NCBI RefSeq assembly: GCF_019511345.1
Contig: NZ_JAEUAK010000005.1
Location: 62,001-126,000, forward strand
Reading direction: 5' to 3'
Origin: Rhizobium mesosinicum
GTDB taxonomy: Bacteria; Pseudomonadota; Alphaproteobacteria; Rhizobiales; Rhizobiaceae
Length of the DNA: 64,000 nt
Position numbers and translations under genes: made by a program. Below the pieces are notes generated by a model. It saw only the letters and a program-made list of their open reading frames with translations, ran no database searches and was not told the origin of the DNA. The stretch's first letter is position 1. Every line of letters begins with the position of its first letter. Below are positions 18,898 through 26,508 of the stretch, in pieces.

Positions 18898-19812
18898 CTA
18901 CTTATTCGGCACTGCCTTCAAATAGGCTGAGATCGCTTCGATGTCGGACTGCGGCAGATGGGCGATGTTTTGCTGCACGTCCACCATCTGGCCGCCCGCG
19001 GAGTCGAAATCGGGGGTGAAGCCGGTCTGCAGATAGTTGGTGATATCGGCCTCGCTCCAGGAACTGATGCTCTTCGAGCCGGGTGTGATGTTTGGTATAC
19101 GGCCCTTGCCTTCCGGGTTTGCGGCGCCGGCAAGCCACTGGTCGCGAACGAACCCCCCGAGGGAATCGCGCGGGGTGTGGCATTCGCCGCAATGGCCAAG
19201 ACTTTCGGCCAGATACTGGCCGCGCTTCACCTTGTCATCAGCGTTGGCGAGTACGACGCGCGGCTGGTCGTTGAAATAGAGAAGCTTCCAGCCGCCGAGC
19301 GCCAGGCGGATGTTGAAGGGAAACGGCAATTCGTGCGGCGGGGTGACATTGCTGCTCTTCGGCAGCGTTTTCAAATAGGCGAAAAGGTCGTTGACATCCT
19401 CGTCGCTCATGCGCGCGTAGGAGCCGTAGGGGAAGGACGGATAGAGATGCTGGCCGTCAGGGCCGACGCCGCGCTTCATGGCGTTGCCGAACTGAGCGAG
19501 CGACCAGCGGCCGATGCCGGCCTGTTCATCCGGAGAAATATTCGGGACATGGAAGGTGCCGAAGGGGCTCTTCAGTGCGAGGCCACCGGCAAGCGTCAGC
19601 TTCGCATCGCCTTGCGCGCCGGGGGCGGCATGACAGCTGACGCAGCCGCCGGCCCAGAAAACCCTTTCGCCATTCGCAACGTCAGGAGCGCCGAGACTGG
19701 CCCATCGGCTTTCCGGCAACGAATCGGGTGCGGTGACGAAATAGAAGGCCGCGCCGCCGATGACGACAACGCCAATGAGACAGAGCACCAAGCGGATGAA
19801 CCTGCGGACCAT
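18898..19812 (-). CDS. Diheme c-type cytochrome
   Basis: 304 residues. A single N-terminal membrane anchor/signal (FIRLVLCLIGVVVIGGAAFYF) is followed by two cytochrome c domains with heme motifs CVSCH and CGECH and later Met ligands. It resembles the cytochrome subunit of alcohol or aldehyde dehydrogenase complexes and other periplasmic electron shuttles. AAGGAGAGG precedes the start. The next upstream gene on the same strand encodes cytochrome c', suggesting a small respiratory unit. No dehydrogenase subunit is adjacent. Confidence 0.88.
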   Translation of the reverse strand: MVRRFIRLVLCLIGVVVIGGAAFYFVTAPDSLPESRWASLGAPDVANGERVFWAGGCVSCHAAPGAQGDAKLTLAGGLALKSPFGTFHVPNISPDEQAGIGRWSLAQFGNAMKRGVGPDGQHLYPSFPYGSYARMSDEDVNDLFAYLKTLPKSSNVTPPHELPFPFNIRLALGGWKLLYFNDQPRVVLANADDKVKRGQYLAESLGHCGECHTPRDSLGGFVRDQWLAGAANPEGKGRIPNITPGSKSISSWSEADITNYLQTGFTPDFDSAGGQMVDVQQNIAHLPQSDIEAISAYLKAVPNK

Positions 19813-19948
19813 GCGCGGCCTCTCCTTACTACCGACATTAAGGGCATTCCCGATCCGCCGGCCAGCAGCGCTCGGGGAGAATAAGGCAATCCGCACCGGC
19901 GGCAAGGCCAGTGCGGACCACGGGATCATGCGGGAAGCGCTCTATCGC

Positions 19949-20392
19949 TCAGTCTTTTTTGATGCGATAGAGCTGATGACAGCCACCGCAATTGCCGCCG
20001 ATGGTATTGAGAGCAGCGCCGACGCCTGCAGCATCGGTCGGAAGCTGGGCGAGAACTGTTTCGGCATCGGTCGACAGTTTTGCGGCACGAGCCTTGAAGT
20101 CATCGATGTTTTCCCAGATCTTCGGGCTGGCTTCGCTATCGCCCGTCTCAGTGCCGGGTTTGAACTGCTCCGGGAAAGCCTTCGCCGTCTGAGCGATCGT
20201 CGTCACTGCCGTCTTTACGGCTTCGGCATCATAAGGCTTAGTGCCCTTGGCAATGGCAGCGAGAGAACCTGCTGCGCCGCCGATCTGCTTCATCATCCCA
20301 ATGCGTGCGTCATGCGTGCCGTCGGCGGCCACAACCGGGCCAAAGGCAACGCCGGTGAACGCCATAGCCGCAGCTACTGCTTTCCAATTCAT
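19949..20392 (-). CDS. Cytochrome c' (c-556 type)
   Basis: 147 residues with a signal peptide (VAAAMAFTGVAFGPVVAA) and a single C-terminal heme motif CGGCH, the arrangement of four-helix cytochromes c'. Such proteins bind NO or shuttle electrons in the periplasm. GGAGAGAGAG lies upstream of the ATG at 20392. It is 136 bases upstream of the diheme cytochrome gene. Confidence 0.9.
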   Translation of the reverse strand: MNWKAVAAAMAFTGVAFGPVVAADGTHDARIGMMKQIGGAAGSLAAIAKGTKPYDAEAVKTAVTTIAQTAKAFPEQFKPGTETGDSEASPKIWENIDDFKARAAKLSTDAETVLAQLPTDAAGVGAALNTIGGNCGGCHQLYRIKKD

Positions 20393-20527
20393 ATTCTCTC
20401 TCTCCATTGTTCCACCGGCGAAGCCGGCCCTGCGCAATCTGCACCGGGATCATGACAAAATCCATGTGGGCGCATAGTCACGTTTAACCGGACCCTCATA
20501 AAAACAATGTGATAAAGACAGGCGGAA

Positions 20528-21163
20528 TCAGGCCGCTTTCCAGCCCTGCCAGAGGCTGATCGCAGAGATGACGACCAGCAGCAGGCCGGCAAGACGGCCG
20601 ATGACGGCGGTCGTCTTCGGGTTGGACACCAGGAGATCGCGGCTGCGCCCGGCCGTCATCGCAAGCGTGCCGTAGACAGCAAACTGGGTGAGCACGGTCA
20701 GGACGCCCATGATCAGCCCCTGCAGCCAGATCGGCCCATATTCCGGCTTTATGAACTGCGGATAGACGGCCAGCACGAAGATATAGGCCTTGGGATTGAC
20801 GAGGCAGGTGACCGCACCCTGCCGGAACGCCTTCCAGGTGGATCGCGCCGTGCCGGGGCCGACCGCCTCGACCTTGATCGAGCTTTTCATCAGCGAGATG
20901 CCGATCCAGATCATATAGCCGACGCCGGCAAAGAGGAGCAGGTTGAAGATACCGGGCAGCATGGCGACGAGGATGCCGACACCTGCCGCACCATACGCCG
21001 AATGCACCGCCCCTCCCAGCATAATGCCGCTGGTGGCGGCGAGCCCCCGCCTGGTGCCGCCCGTCAGCGCGTTGGCGAGCACGAAGAGCATGTCCATGCC
21101 CGGTACGATGATGATGCCGAAGAGAAGGGTGAAGTAGAGCCAGAGGCTTTCGTGATAATCCAT
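20528..21163 (-). CDS. LysE/RhtB family amino-acid exporter
   Basis: 211 residues, six helices. The family start YFTLLFGIIIVPGMDMLFVL and the NPKAYIFVLAVYPQF motif after helix 4 are clear. Predicted to export an amino acid or analogue across the inner membrane. It is divergent from a WYL-domain regulator across a 127-base gap with a sharp palindrome, so the two probably form a regulator/target pair. The predicted start has only a weak GGA site. Confidence 0.9.
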   Translation of the reverse strand: MDYHESLWLYFTLLFGIIIVPGMDMLFVLANALTGGTRRGLAATSGIMLGGAVHSAYGAAGVGILVAMLPGIFNLLLFAGVGYMIWIGISLMKSSIKVEAVGPGTARSTWKAFRQGAVTCLVNPKAYIFVLAVYPQFIKPEYGPIWLQGLIMGVLTVLTQFAVYGTLAMTAGRSRDLLVSNPKTTAVIGRLAGLLLVVISAISLWQGWKAA

Positions 21164-21249
21164 GTCAGTTGTCCGTTCCGTATTTCTGCGTGCCTTTTCA
21201 GGAAGCACATAGATTTCAATTCGATAGGATGCTCTATACGGCAGGCCAA

Positions 21250-21267
21250 CTGACAGTGTATTGTCAG
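21250..21267. promoter_or_regulatory. Palindromic operator candidate between lysE-type exporter and WYL regulator
   Basis: CTGACA-GTGTAT-TGTCAG, perfect 6-base arms and 6-base spacer, 24 bases upstream of the regulator start. Confidence 0.55.
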
Positions 21268-21290
21268 GAGCTTTTGAGAAAGGGTGGCAA

Positions 21291-21992
21291 ATGCGCAAGG
21301 CCTCCAGGCTTTTCGAGATCATCCAGATATTGCGGCTGGCAAAGAAGCCGATGACAGCCGCCGCCATGGCCGAGAGGCTGGAGGTGACGGTGCGCTCGAT
21401 CTACCGCGATATCACTGCCCTGCAAGCGATGCGCGTGCCGATCGAAGGCGAGCGCGGCATCGGCTACATCATGCGGCCGGGCTTCGACCTGCCACCCTTA
21501 ATGTTTTCGATCGAGGAGACGGAGGCGATCGTGCTGTCGCTGGCACTGCTGGAACGCACAGGCGACGAAGAACTGAAGCTCGCCGCCCGACGGGTCAATC
21601 AAAAACTTGCCGGCGCAGTGCCGCCGCCGCTCCGCCAGGCCATGGAGAACAAGGCGCTGTTTGCCTGGGGTACGATCGCTCCGCCTCCTCCGGGGATGGA
21701 TCTTGCCATCGTGCGCCGGGCAATCCGCGACGAACGCAAGCTCACCCTCGATTATCGCGACGAAATGGGCCGCGCGACCGAACGGACGATCCGCCCGATC
21801 GCGCTGATCTATTATTCACAGACCGCCAATATCGTCGCCTGGTGTGAACTGAGGCAGGCAATCCGCAATTTCCGCAGTGACCGGGTCGAGGCCTGTGCAG
21901 AGGCGAACGCCTTTTTCAAGGGCGAAGGCGACGGACTGCGGATACTTTGGACGCAGAGTTGGACGGAAGGGGCAGTCGCGGCGAATGCCTGA
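21291..21992 (+). CDS. YafY-type HTH and WYL domain transcriptional regulator
   Basis: 233 residues. An N-terminal helix-turn-helix (LEVTVRSIYRDITALQAM) is followed by a WYL domain (about residues 140-205, ERKLTLDYRDEMGRATERTI then IALIYYSQTANIVAWCELR). WYL domains sense ligands such as nucleotides or ssDNA; in this YafY-like group they control small metabolic or transport operons. Probably regulates the divergent exporter. Confidence 0.9.
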   Translation: MRKASRLFEIIQILRLAKKPMTAAAMAERLEVTVRSIYRDITALQAMRVPIEGERGIGYIMRPGFDLPPLMFSIEETEAIVLSLALLERTGDEELKLAARRVNQKLAGAVPPPLRQAMENKALFAWGTIAPPPPGMDLAIVRRAIRDERKLTLDYRDEMGRATERTIRPIALIYYSQTANIVAWCELRQAIRNFRSDRVEACAEANAFFKGEGDGLRILWTQSWTEGAVAANA

Positions 21993-22001
21993 ACCGCTGC
22001 G

Positions 22002-22112
22002 TTACTCCCTGCGGGCAAAATCGGCAAGGAAAGCGGCGTCAATCATCGCCGCCATTTGCACGTCGATCTCCGCCCGCGTCCAGGGTTTTCGCGGCGCATC
22101 CTCGCTGATCAA
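22002..22112 (-). pseudogene. Possible short gene or remnant, about 36 codons
   Basis: Between the WYL regulator end and the phosphoesterase end, one minus-strand frame reads like protein: SEDAPRKPWTRAEIDVQM then AAMIDAAFLADFARRE, closed by TAA. There is no ATG at its head; a TTG at 22112 is the only near start, without a ribosome site. It may be the C-terminal remnant of a decayed gene or a tiny real gene. Confidence 0.3.
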
Positions 22113-22159
22113 GTCGGTTCGCGCAGGGCACAGCCGACGGCGATCGCGACGGAGCCGGC

Positions 22160-23005
22160 TTAATAGGACAGCGTGCGGCTTTCTTCGCGGCCGAAACCGC
22201 GGATTTCCAGCCGGTCGGAATAGACATCGACAATGGCGAAGGTGTTTTCGCTCTCAGTATCGACCACGCCCTTGAAGTTGACGAAGTGGCAGCCGGCGAC
22301 CTTGCCGTAATTGCCGACATGGTTGTGGCCATTGAGATAGGCGATGACATTGTCCTGCGAGGACAGCAGGGCGACGATGCGCTCGCGGTCCCACATGTCA
22401 TGTTCGCAAGGCGGATGGACGGGGAAGTGATTCATGACGATCACCTTCTCGTCGGCAGCCTTCGCTTGTTCGATTTCATGCGCCAGCCAGGCGAACTGCT
22501 CGTCGCTCAGCGATGCATTCCATGTCTGCGCGTTACTCGCACCAACTGCCAGCAGGGCAGCGAGGCGCTGCTCGGCCAAGGCGCGGAAGGGATGGCTTTC
22601 CGGCGGCGCGAAGGTGCTGACCTCGTTGCCGTCGAGCACGATGAAGCGGAAGCGGTGGCGCCGGAAGCTGTAATAAGGCGCCGGCATGCCAACGCGCTCA
22701 ACGACCTTTTCCAGATCTTCGGGGGCGACGGCGAAATCGTGATTCCCAAGCAGGAAGAGCGCTTCGTGGCGCAGCTTTTCATAGACTGGGAGGATATCGT
22801 CGAAGCTCTTGAAATCGCGGTCGATAATATCGCCGAGCGTCATGACGAAATCCAATTCCTCGCCATTGAAGGTCTCGATCGCAGCTGCGACCTTTGCGAG
22901 GCTGTTGGCATAATAGCGCCCCATCTCGACCTGAGGTTCGATGGCGGCATATTGCGGATCGGCGATGATGCCGAAGCGGAAAAGGGGAAGATCGGCTGAT
23001 GACAT
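22160..23005 (-). CDS. Calcineurin-like metallophosphoesterase (ADP-ribose/CDP-alcohol diphosphatase type)
   Basis: 281 residues from the ATG at 23005. All five metallophosphoesterase blocks are visible: GIIADPQYA, GDIIDR, GNHD, VMNHFPVH and NGHNHVG. The ADPQYA variant of the first block and overall length are typical of the Mn-dependent ADP-ribose/CDP-alcohol diphosphatase group. It is predicted cytoplasmic. The frame extends to 23077 with Ser/Arg-rich sequence that I regard as non-coding. Confidence 0.85.
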   Translation of the reverse strand: MSSADLPLFRFGIIADPQYAAIEPQVEMGRYYANSLAKVAAAIETFNGEELDFVMTLGDIIDRDFKSFDDILPVYEKLRHEALFLLGNHDFAVAPEDLEKVVERVGMPAPYYSFRRHRFRFIVLDGNEVSTFAPPESHPFRALAEQRLAALLAVGASNAQTWNASLSDEQFAWLAHEIEQAKAADEKVIVMNHFPVHPPCEHDMWDRERIVALLSSQDNVIAYLNGHNHVGNYGKVAGCHFVNFKGVVDTESENTFAIVDVYSDRLEIRGFGREESRTLSY

Positions 23006-23080
23006 GCGGCGTGATGTAGAGGCCGCGGATGACAGCGATGTGACGGCTGCCAGCCACGGTCTCAGTGAAAACCGCATTCC

Positions 23081-23302
23081 CTACCCTGCAGCCGATACCT
23101 GCTCACGGCGACCGGTGAAATAGGGCAATGCGAACATGTAGAGGCCGCTGAGCAGCAGCAGGAAAAGCGGCGGCAGCGGCGAATAGACCACCCAGGCCGG
23201 CGGCGTGCCGAAGGCCATGGTGGCGAAATTGGCGACGACCGTCAGCGTGAAGATGATCGACAGCCAGCGGTGAAGCTGACGAATAGACTTGCTCCAATTC
23301 AC
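23081..23302 (-). CDS. Small two-helix membrane protein
   Basis: 73 residues starting at a GTG (23302) with the strong site GAGGAGGAAATATCA. Two transmembrane helices are evident (LSIIFTLTVVANFATMAFG and LFLLLLSGLYMFALPYF). It is the third gene of the arsR-SRPBCC operon (35 bases after the second). Function unknown; the family is common in Rhizobiaceae next to SRPBCC genes. Confidence 0.75.
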   Translation of the reverse strand: MNWSKSIRQLHRWLSIIFTLTVVANFATMAFGTPPAWVVYSPLPPLFLLLLSGLYMFALPYFTGRREQVSAAG

Positions 23303-23337
23303 TGATATTTCCTCCTCAAACAGGCCGATGCCTTTGT

Positions 23338-23748
23338 TCAGTCTTCGCGCCCCAAAACCTCTTGCAGATTGTCGAAGAAGCGCTGCCAGCCGAACTTGGC
23401 ACCCTGGTAGGCCTGTTCCTGATCTGGGCGGAAGCCTGCCTGTTCCATGCGCAGACGCGTGCCGGAACCGGCAGGCGTAAGCGTCCAGGTGACGGTGCTT
23501 TCGAGGCCGTAGGCATCCCATGTGTAAGAAAGGGTCCTGTTCGGTTCTATCTCCAGTACCTTGCAATCGACGGAGCCCCATTCGGCGGTGAACTTGAACC
23601 TGTGATCGCGCACGGGCTTGAAGTCGCTCTTCATCAACCATTCCTCAATCAGATGCGGCTGCGTCAGCGCACGCCAGATTTTCTCCGGCGGAAACGCGAT
23701 CTCCCGCTCGACGACGACGGAGCGGACTTCAGTTGCGGTGTCGTTCAT
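23338..23748 (-). CDS. SRPBCC / AHSA1-like domain protein
   Basis: 136 residues of the START/Bet v1-like fold: VEREIAFPPEKIWRALTQPH followed by EEWLMKSDF at the start and GWQRFFDNLQEVL at the end are characteristic of AHSA1-type proteins. These bind hydrophobic ligands in a cavity; the ligand is unknown. Its ATG overlaps the stop of the ArsR gene (ATGA), so the two are translationally coupled. Confidence 0.9.
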   Translation of the reverse strand: MNDTATEVRSVVVEREIAFPPEKIWRALTQPHLIEEWLMKSDFKPVRDHRFKFTAEWGSVDCKVLEIEPNRTLSYTWDAYGLESTVTWTLTPAGSGTRLRMEQAGFRPDQEQAYQGAKFGWQRFFDNLQEVLGRED

Positions 23749-24068
23749 TGATCCATCCTTTTGAGCAAATCTTCCAGAGCGTCGAACCGGCCTTCCCAGT
23801 AGCCGGCCATTTCCGTCGTCCAGTCCGCCAGAGGAGCAAGCGCCTTGATCTCGGCGCTGTAATGCGTCTGGCGACCTTCATGACGGTCGCGCACGAGGCC
23901 GGCGGTCCTCAGCACCGCCAGGTGTTTCGAGACGACCGGCTGGGAAACACCGGCGCCGACCGTCAGAACGCCGACCGTCTTCTCGCCTTCGCGGCACAGA
24001 CGCTCGAAAATGGCGCGCCGGGTCGGATCGGCAAGCGCCCGGAAAAGTGCGTCCTGAACATTCGACAT
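23745..24068 (-). CDS. ArsR family transcriptional regulator
   Basis: 107 residues. Winged helix-turn-helix: ALADPTRRAIFERLCREGEK, then VSQPVVSKHLAVLRTAGLV. There is no ELCVCDL-type metal-binding cysteine motif in helix 3, so it is likely one of the non-metal ArsR proteins linked to AHSA1/SRPBCC genes. A concentric double palindrome immediately upstream is a good autoregulatory operator. Confidence 0.92.
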   Translation of the reverse strand: MSNVQDALFRALADPTRRAIFERLCREGEKTVGVLTVGAGVSQPVVSKHLAVLRTAGLVRDRHEGRQTHYSAEIKALAPLADWTTEMAGYWEGRFDALEDLLKRMDQ

Positions 24069-24072
24069 TAGA

Positions 24073-24122
24073 ATTCATACCTGATTGGCTATGGATTAAC
24101 TTATAGCCATACGGGTATGAAT
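24073..24122 (-). promoter_or_regulatory. Nested palindrome, operator of the ArsR operon
   Basis: Outer arms ATTCATAC (24073-24080) and GTATGAAT (24115-24122) and inner arms GGCTAT (24087-24092) and ATAGCC (24103-24108) share one centre of symmetry. It begins 5 bases upstream of the arsR start codon. Confidence 0.7.
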
Positions 24123-24156
24123 GAGTCAACGGCCTTCGAAGGCATTTGTTTCAGCA

Positions 24157-24194
24157 GAAACGAAAACACCCGGCGCTGGGCAGCGCCGGGTGTT
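24157..24194 (-). terminator. Terminator of the superoxide dismutase gene
   Basis: Perfect 13-bp stem AACACCCGGCGCT / AGCGCCGGGTGTT with a 4-base loop, followed on the minus strand by TTTTCGTTTC. Lies 24 bases past the sodB stop. Confidence 0.85.
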
Positions 24195-24218
24195 CAAAAA
24201 CCAAAGCTTTGGAAGTGC

Positions 24219-24821
24219 TTACTTGGTAGCTGCTTCGTAACGTTCCAAGACGTAGTCCCAGTTGATCAGGCTGTCGATGAAGGCTTCGAGATACTTCGGA
24301 CGGGCGTTGCGGTAGTCGATGTAATAGGAGTGTTCCCAGACATCGACGCCGAGGATCGGGGTGGCGCCGTGCACGAGCGGGTTTTCGCCGTTCGGGGTCT
24401 TGGAGATTTCGAGCTTGCCGTTCTTGACGGAAACCCAGGCCCAGCCGGAGCCGAACTGGGTGGCGCCGGCATTGGCGAAATCGGCCTTGAACTTGTCGTA
24501 GCCGCCGAGGTCGGAATTGAAGGCAGCTTCGAGCTTGCCCGGCAGCTTGTTGCCGCCGCCGCCCTTCTTCATCCACTTCCAGAAATGGATGTGGTTGTAG
24601 TGCTGGGCAGCATTGTTGAAGAGGCCGGCATTGGTGCCGAAGGACTTCTTGACGACGTCTTCCAGAGAGAGATCGGCGAGGCCGGCTTCTGCTGCAAGCT
24701 TGTTGCCGTTATCGACATAGGCCTTGTGGTGCTTGTCGTGGTGGAACTCCAGCGTCTCCTTCGACATGAAGGGAGCAAGGGCTTCGTAGTCATAGGGAAG
24801 TTCAGGCAATTCGAAAGCCAT
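24219..24821 (-). CDS. sodB: Fe/Mn superoxide dismutase
   Basis: 200 residues. Metal ligands are seen in EFHHDKHHKAYVDN (first His), HYNHIHFW (second His) and VDVWEHSYYIDYRN (Asp and last His). Converts superoxide to H2O2 and O2 in the cytoplasm. The start at 24821 (MAFELPELPYD) follows AGGAGATCTGAT; the frame continues to 25019 without similarity. Gly/Gln features alone do not decide iron or manganese use. Confidence 0.95.
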   Translation of the reverse strand: MAFELPELPYDYEALAPFMSKETLEFHHDKHHKAYVDNGNKLAAEAGLADLSLEDVVKKSFGTNAGLFNNAAQHYNHIHFWKWMKKGGGGNKLPGKLEAAFNSDLGGYDKFKADFANAGATQFGSGWAWVSVKNGKLEISKTPNGENPLVHGATPILGVDVWEHSYYIDYRNARPKYLEAFIDSLINWDYVLERYEAATK

Positions 24822-25030
24822 ATCAGATCTCCTCTTGGCAATAGATTGCGTCATCGGCAGGTGAGGCGGAACATAGGAGGGGAAGCACAGACAGGCAACC
24901 GGCGAATTATCAAAAAACAACGACTTCGAGGAAAAAACACCTCTCGCCACAGGCTCCCTTCGAAAGCGCGAACCGCGGGAAGTATCGCGCTCTGCGGGAT
25001 ATGAAAGCAGCGTGGCCACAAGGAATTGCG

Positions 25031-25762
25031 ATGCCGCCGGAACCGGAGCCTGCCTTCATGAGTTTGAAGGCAGGGTCTGGAGGAGGCGCTCGCGTGGGAC
25101 AAGTTCGAAATCAGGCGGAAGACCAGCAGAAAATTTATCAGCGCTGGGCACCGGTCTATGATCGGATCTATCGCGGCCTCCTGCGCGACGGGCATCGCAC
25201 ACTGGCGCGACTTGCCGCTGGTGCCGGTACGGACATTCTGGAGATCGGCGTCGGCACCGGTCTGGTGCTCTCTCACTATCCCCGCCGCTCCCGGGTGACG
25301 GGCATCGACATTTCCGAACATATGATCGCCAAGGCGCGGGAAAAAATCGATCGTCACAAGCTTTTCCATGTGCGGCAATTGCAGGTGATGGACGCGCACG
25401 CGCTGGCCTTCGAGGACAAATCCTTCGACGCTGTCTGCCTGCCTTTCGTCATCACGCTCATCCCCGAGCCGGAACGGGCGTTGGACGAATGCGCCCGTGT
25501 TTTGCGGCCAGGCGGCGAAATCATCGTGGCCAGCAAGCTCGGGGACGGCGCAGGACTGCAGGGGGCGATCGAGGAGGCGGTCGCTCCGCTCGCCCGGCGG
25601 ATCGGTTGGAGCTCGTCTTTCCGGCTCAGCCGGATCACCGATTGGGCGCACAAGAGAGATTTTGATGCCATCGAAATATTGCCGGTTTTTCCGAACGGAT
25701 TCTTCAAGGTGATCCGCCTCAAGCGCCGCTTGCCAAACGCCGAGACGGACCTTTCACGCTAG
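25031..25762 (+). CDS. Class I SAM-dependent methyltransferase, possibly phosphatidylethanolamine N-methyltransferase
   Basis: About 243 residues. The SAM-binding motif I is ILEIGVGTGLVLSHYP and motif II follows as VTGIDISEHMI; ARVLRPGGEIIVAS is post-motif III. The N-terminal YQRWAPVYDRIYRGLLRDGH resembles UbiE/Rhodobacter-type PmtA enzymes, which methylate phosphatidylethanolamine to phosphatidylcholine. Other small-molecule substrates are possible. The start is unsettled: AAGGAATTGCG favours ATG 25031, while ATG 25058 and GTG 25094 (with GGAGGAGG) also have sites and the conserved domain begins near 25100. Confidence 0.8.
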   Translation: MPPEPEPAFMSLKAGSGGGARVGQVRNQAEDQQKIYQRWAPVYDRIYRGLLRDGHRTLARLAAGAGTDILEIGVGTGLVLSHYPRRSRVTGIDISEHMIAKAREKIDRHKLFHVRQLQVMDAHALAFEDKSFDAVCLPFVITLIPEPERALDECARVLRPGGEIIVASKLGDGAGLQGAIEEAVAPLARRIGWSSSFRLSRITDWAHKRDFDAIEILPVFPNGFFKVIRLKRRLPNAETDLSR

Positions 25763-25972
25763 CCCTAGCGTATTCTCAAGCGAGCACCGAATTCGCCGTG
25801 ACGCTGATATCTCGATGACCTTTATGCTGGCGCTCCGCTGGTGTGAACTAGGCCCGATCATCGCGGGGCGATCGCCGCGCCCGTCGGGGCGATACCCGTC
25901 AAGCGGCTGCCCGTGAAACCGGATGATCGCAGTCTCAATCGTCCTCATCGCGACATCGGCGGTGGGGCTCTT
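25763..25972. other. Gap between converging genes
   Basis: About 210 bases between the methyltransferase and the NTF2-like gene. Nothing convincing is visible beyond GC-rich sequence around GCGGGGCGATCGCCGCGCCC, which can fold. Confidence 0.3.
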
Positions 25973-26320
25973 CTAGGCCGTATTGCGGCCGAAATAGACA
26001 TCGACCGAGGCTATCCTGTTACCGTCGAAGCGGAAACTTTCCATGTTGCGGAAGGCTTTGCCATCGGTCATTTCGGCACGGTAACGGACGACCGCCTCAT
26101 CACCCTGAACCGTCAGGAACTCGATGTCGAAGGCTTTCAGCGCCGGCTCTTTCGGCCAGCATCGCTCGAAATAAGTGGCGCGGTCGATATGATTGTCCTG
26201 CGGACTGGAGAAAGTGAAATCTTCAGCCAGCATCGCGCCGACGACTTCCTTGCGGTGAGCGATATAGGCCGCGTAGAGATCGCGCAGCATCTGTGCGCGG
26301 TGTTGATCGCGATTGGTCAT
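25973..26320 (-). CDS. NTF2-like / SnoaL-like protein
   Basis: 115 residues with the compact cone-shaped NTF2 fold: a start helix RDLYAAYIAHRKEVVGAMLA, DDFTFSSP-like strand (EDFTFSSPQDNHIDRATYFE) and ending VDVYFGRNT. These bind small hydrophobic ligands or act as isomerase-like enzymes; the substrate is unknown. A perfect palindrome lies just upstream. Confidence 0.82.
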   Translation of the reverse strand: MTNRDQHRAQMLRDLYAAYIAHRKEVVGAMLAEDFTFSSPQDNHIDRATYFERCWPKEPALKAFDIEFLTVQGDEAVVRYRAEMTDGKAFRNMESFRFDGNRIASVDVYFGRNTA

Positions 26321-26337
26321 GTCTGCTCCTTCATATT

Positions 26338-26360
26338 ACTGATTGCACATTGCAATCAGT
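26338..26360 (-). promoter_or_regulatory. Perfect palindrome upstream of the NTF2-like gene
   Basis: ACTGATTGCA-CAT-TGCAATCAGT: 10-base perfect arms with a 3-base spacer, 18 bases upstream of the start codon at 26320. Its position and symmetry suggest a repressor site; no regulator gene is adjacent. Confidence 0.6.
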
Positions 26361-26508
26361 TAGCGGCAAAATCATGACATTCAAACCGCCGTCCCCTTGC
26401 CGGCAGGTCTGATCGGGGGGAATTAGTCCTTGGCAGGATTCCGGTCTGTGCGTAAAGTGAGGATCGCTTCATCTTGGCCACGCCAGACTGTACCGAAGAA
26501 GATCCGCA

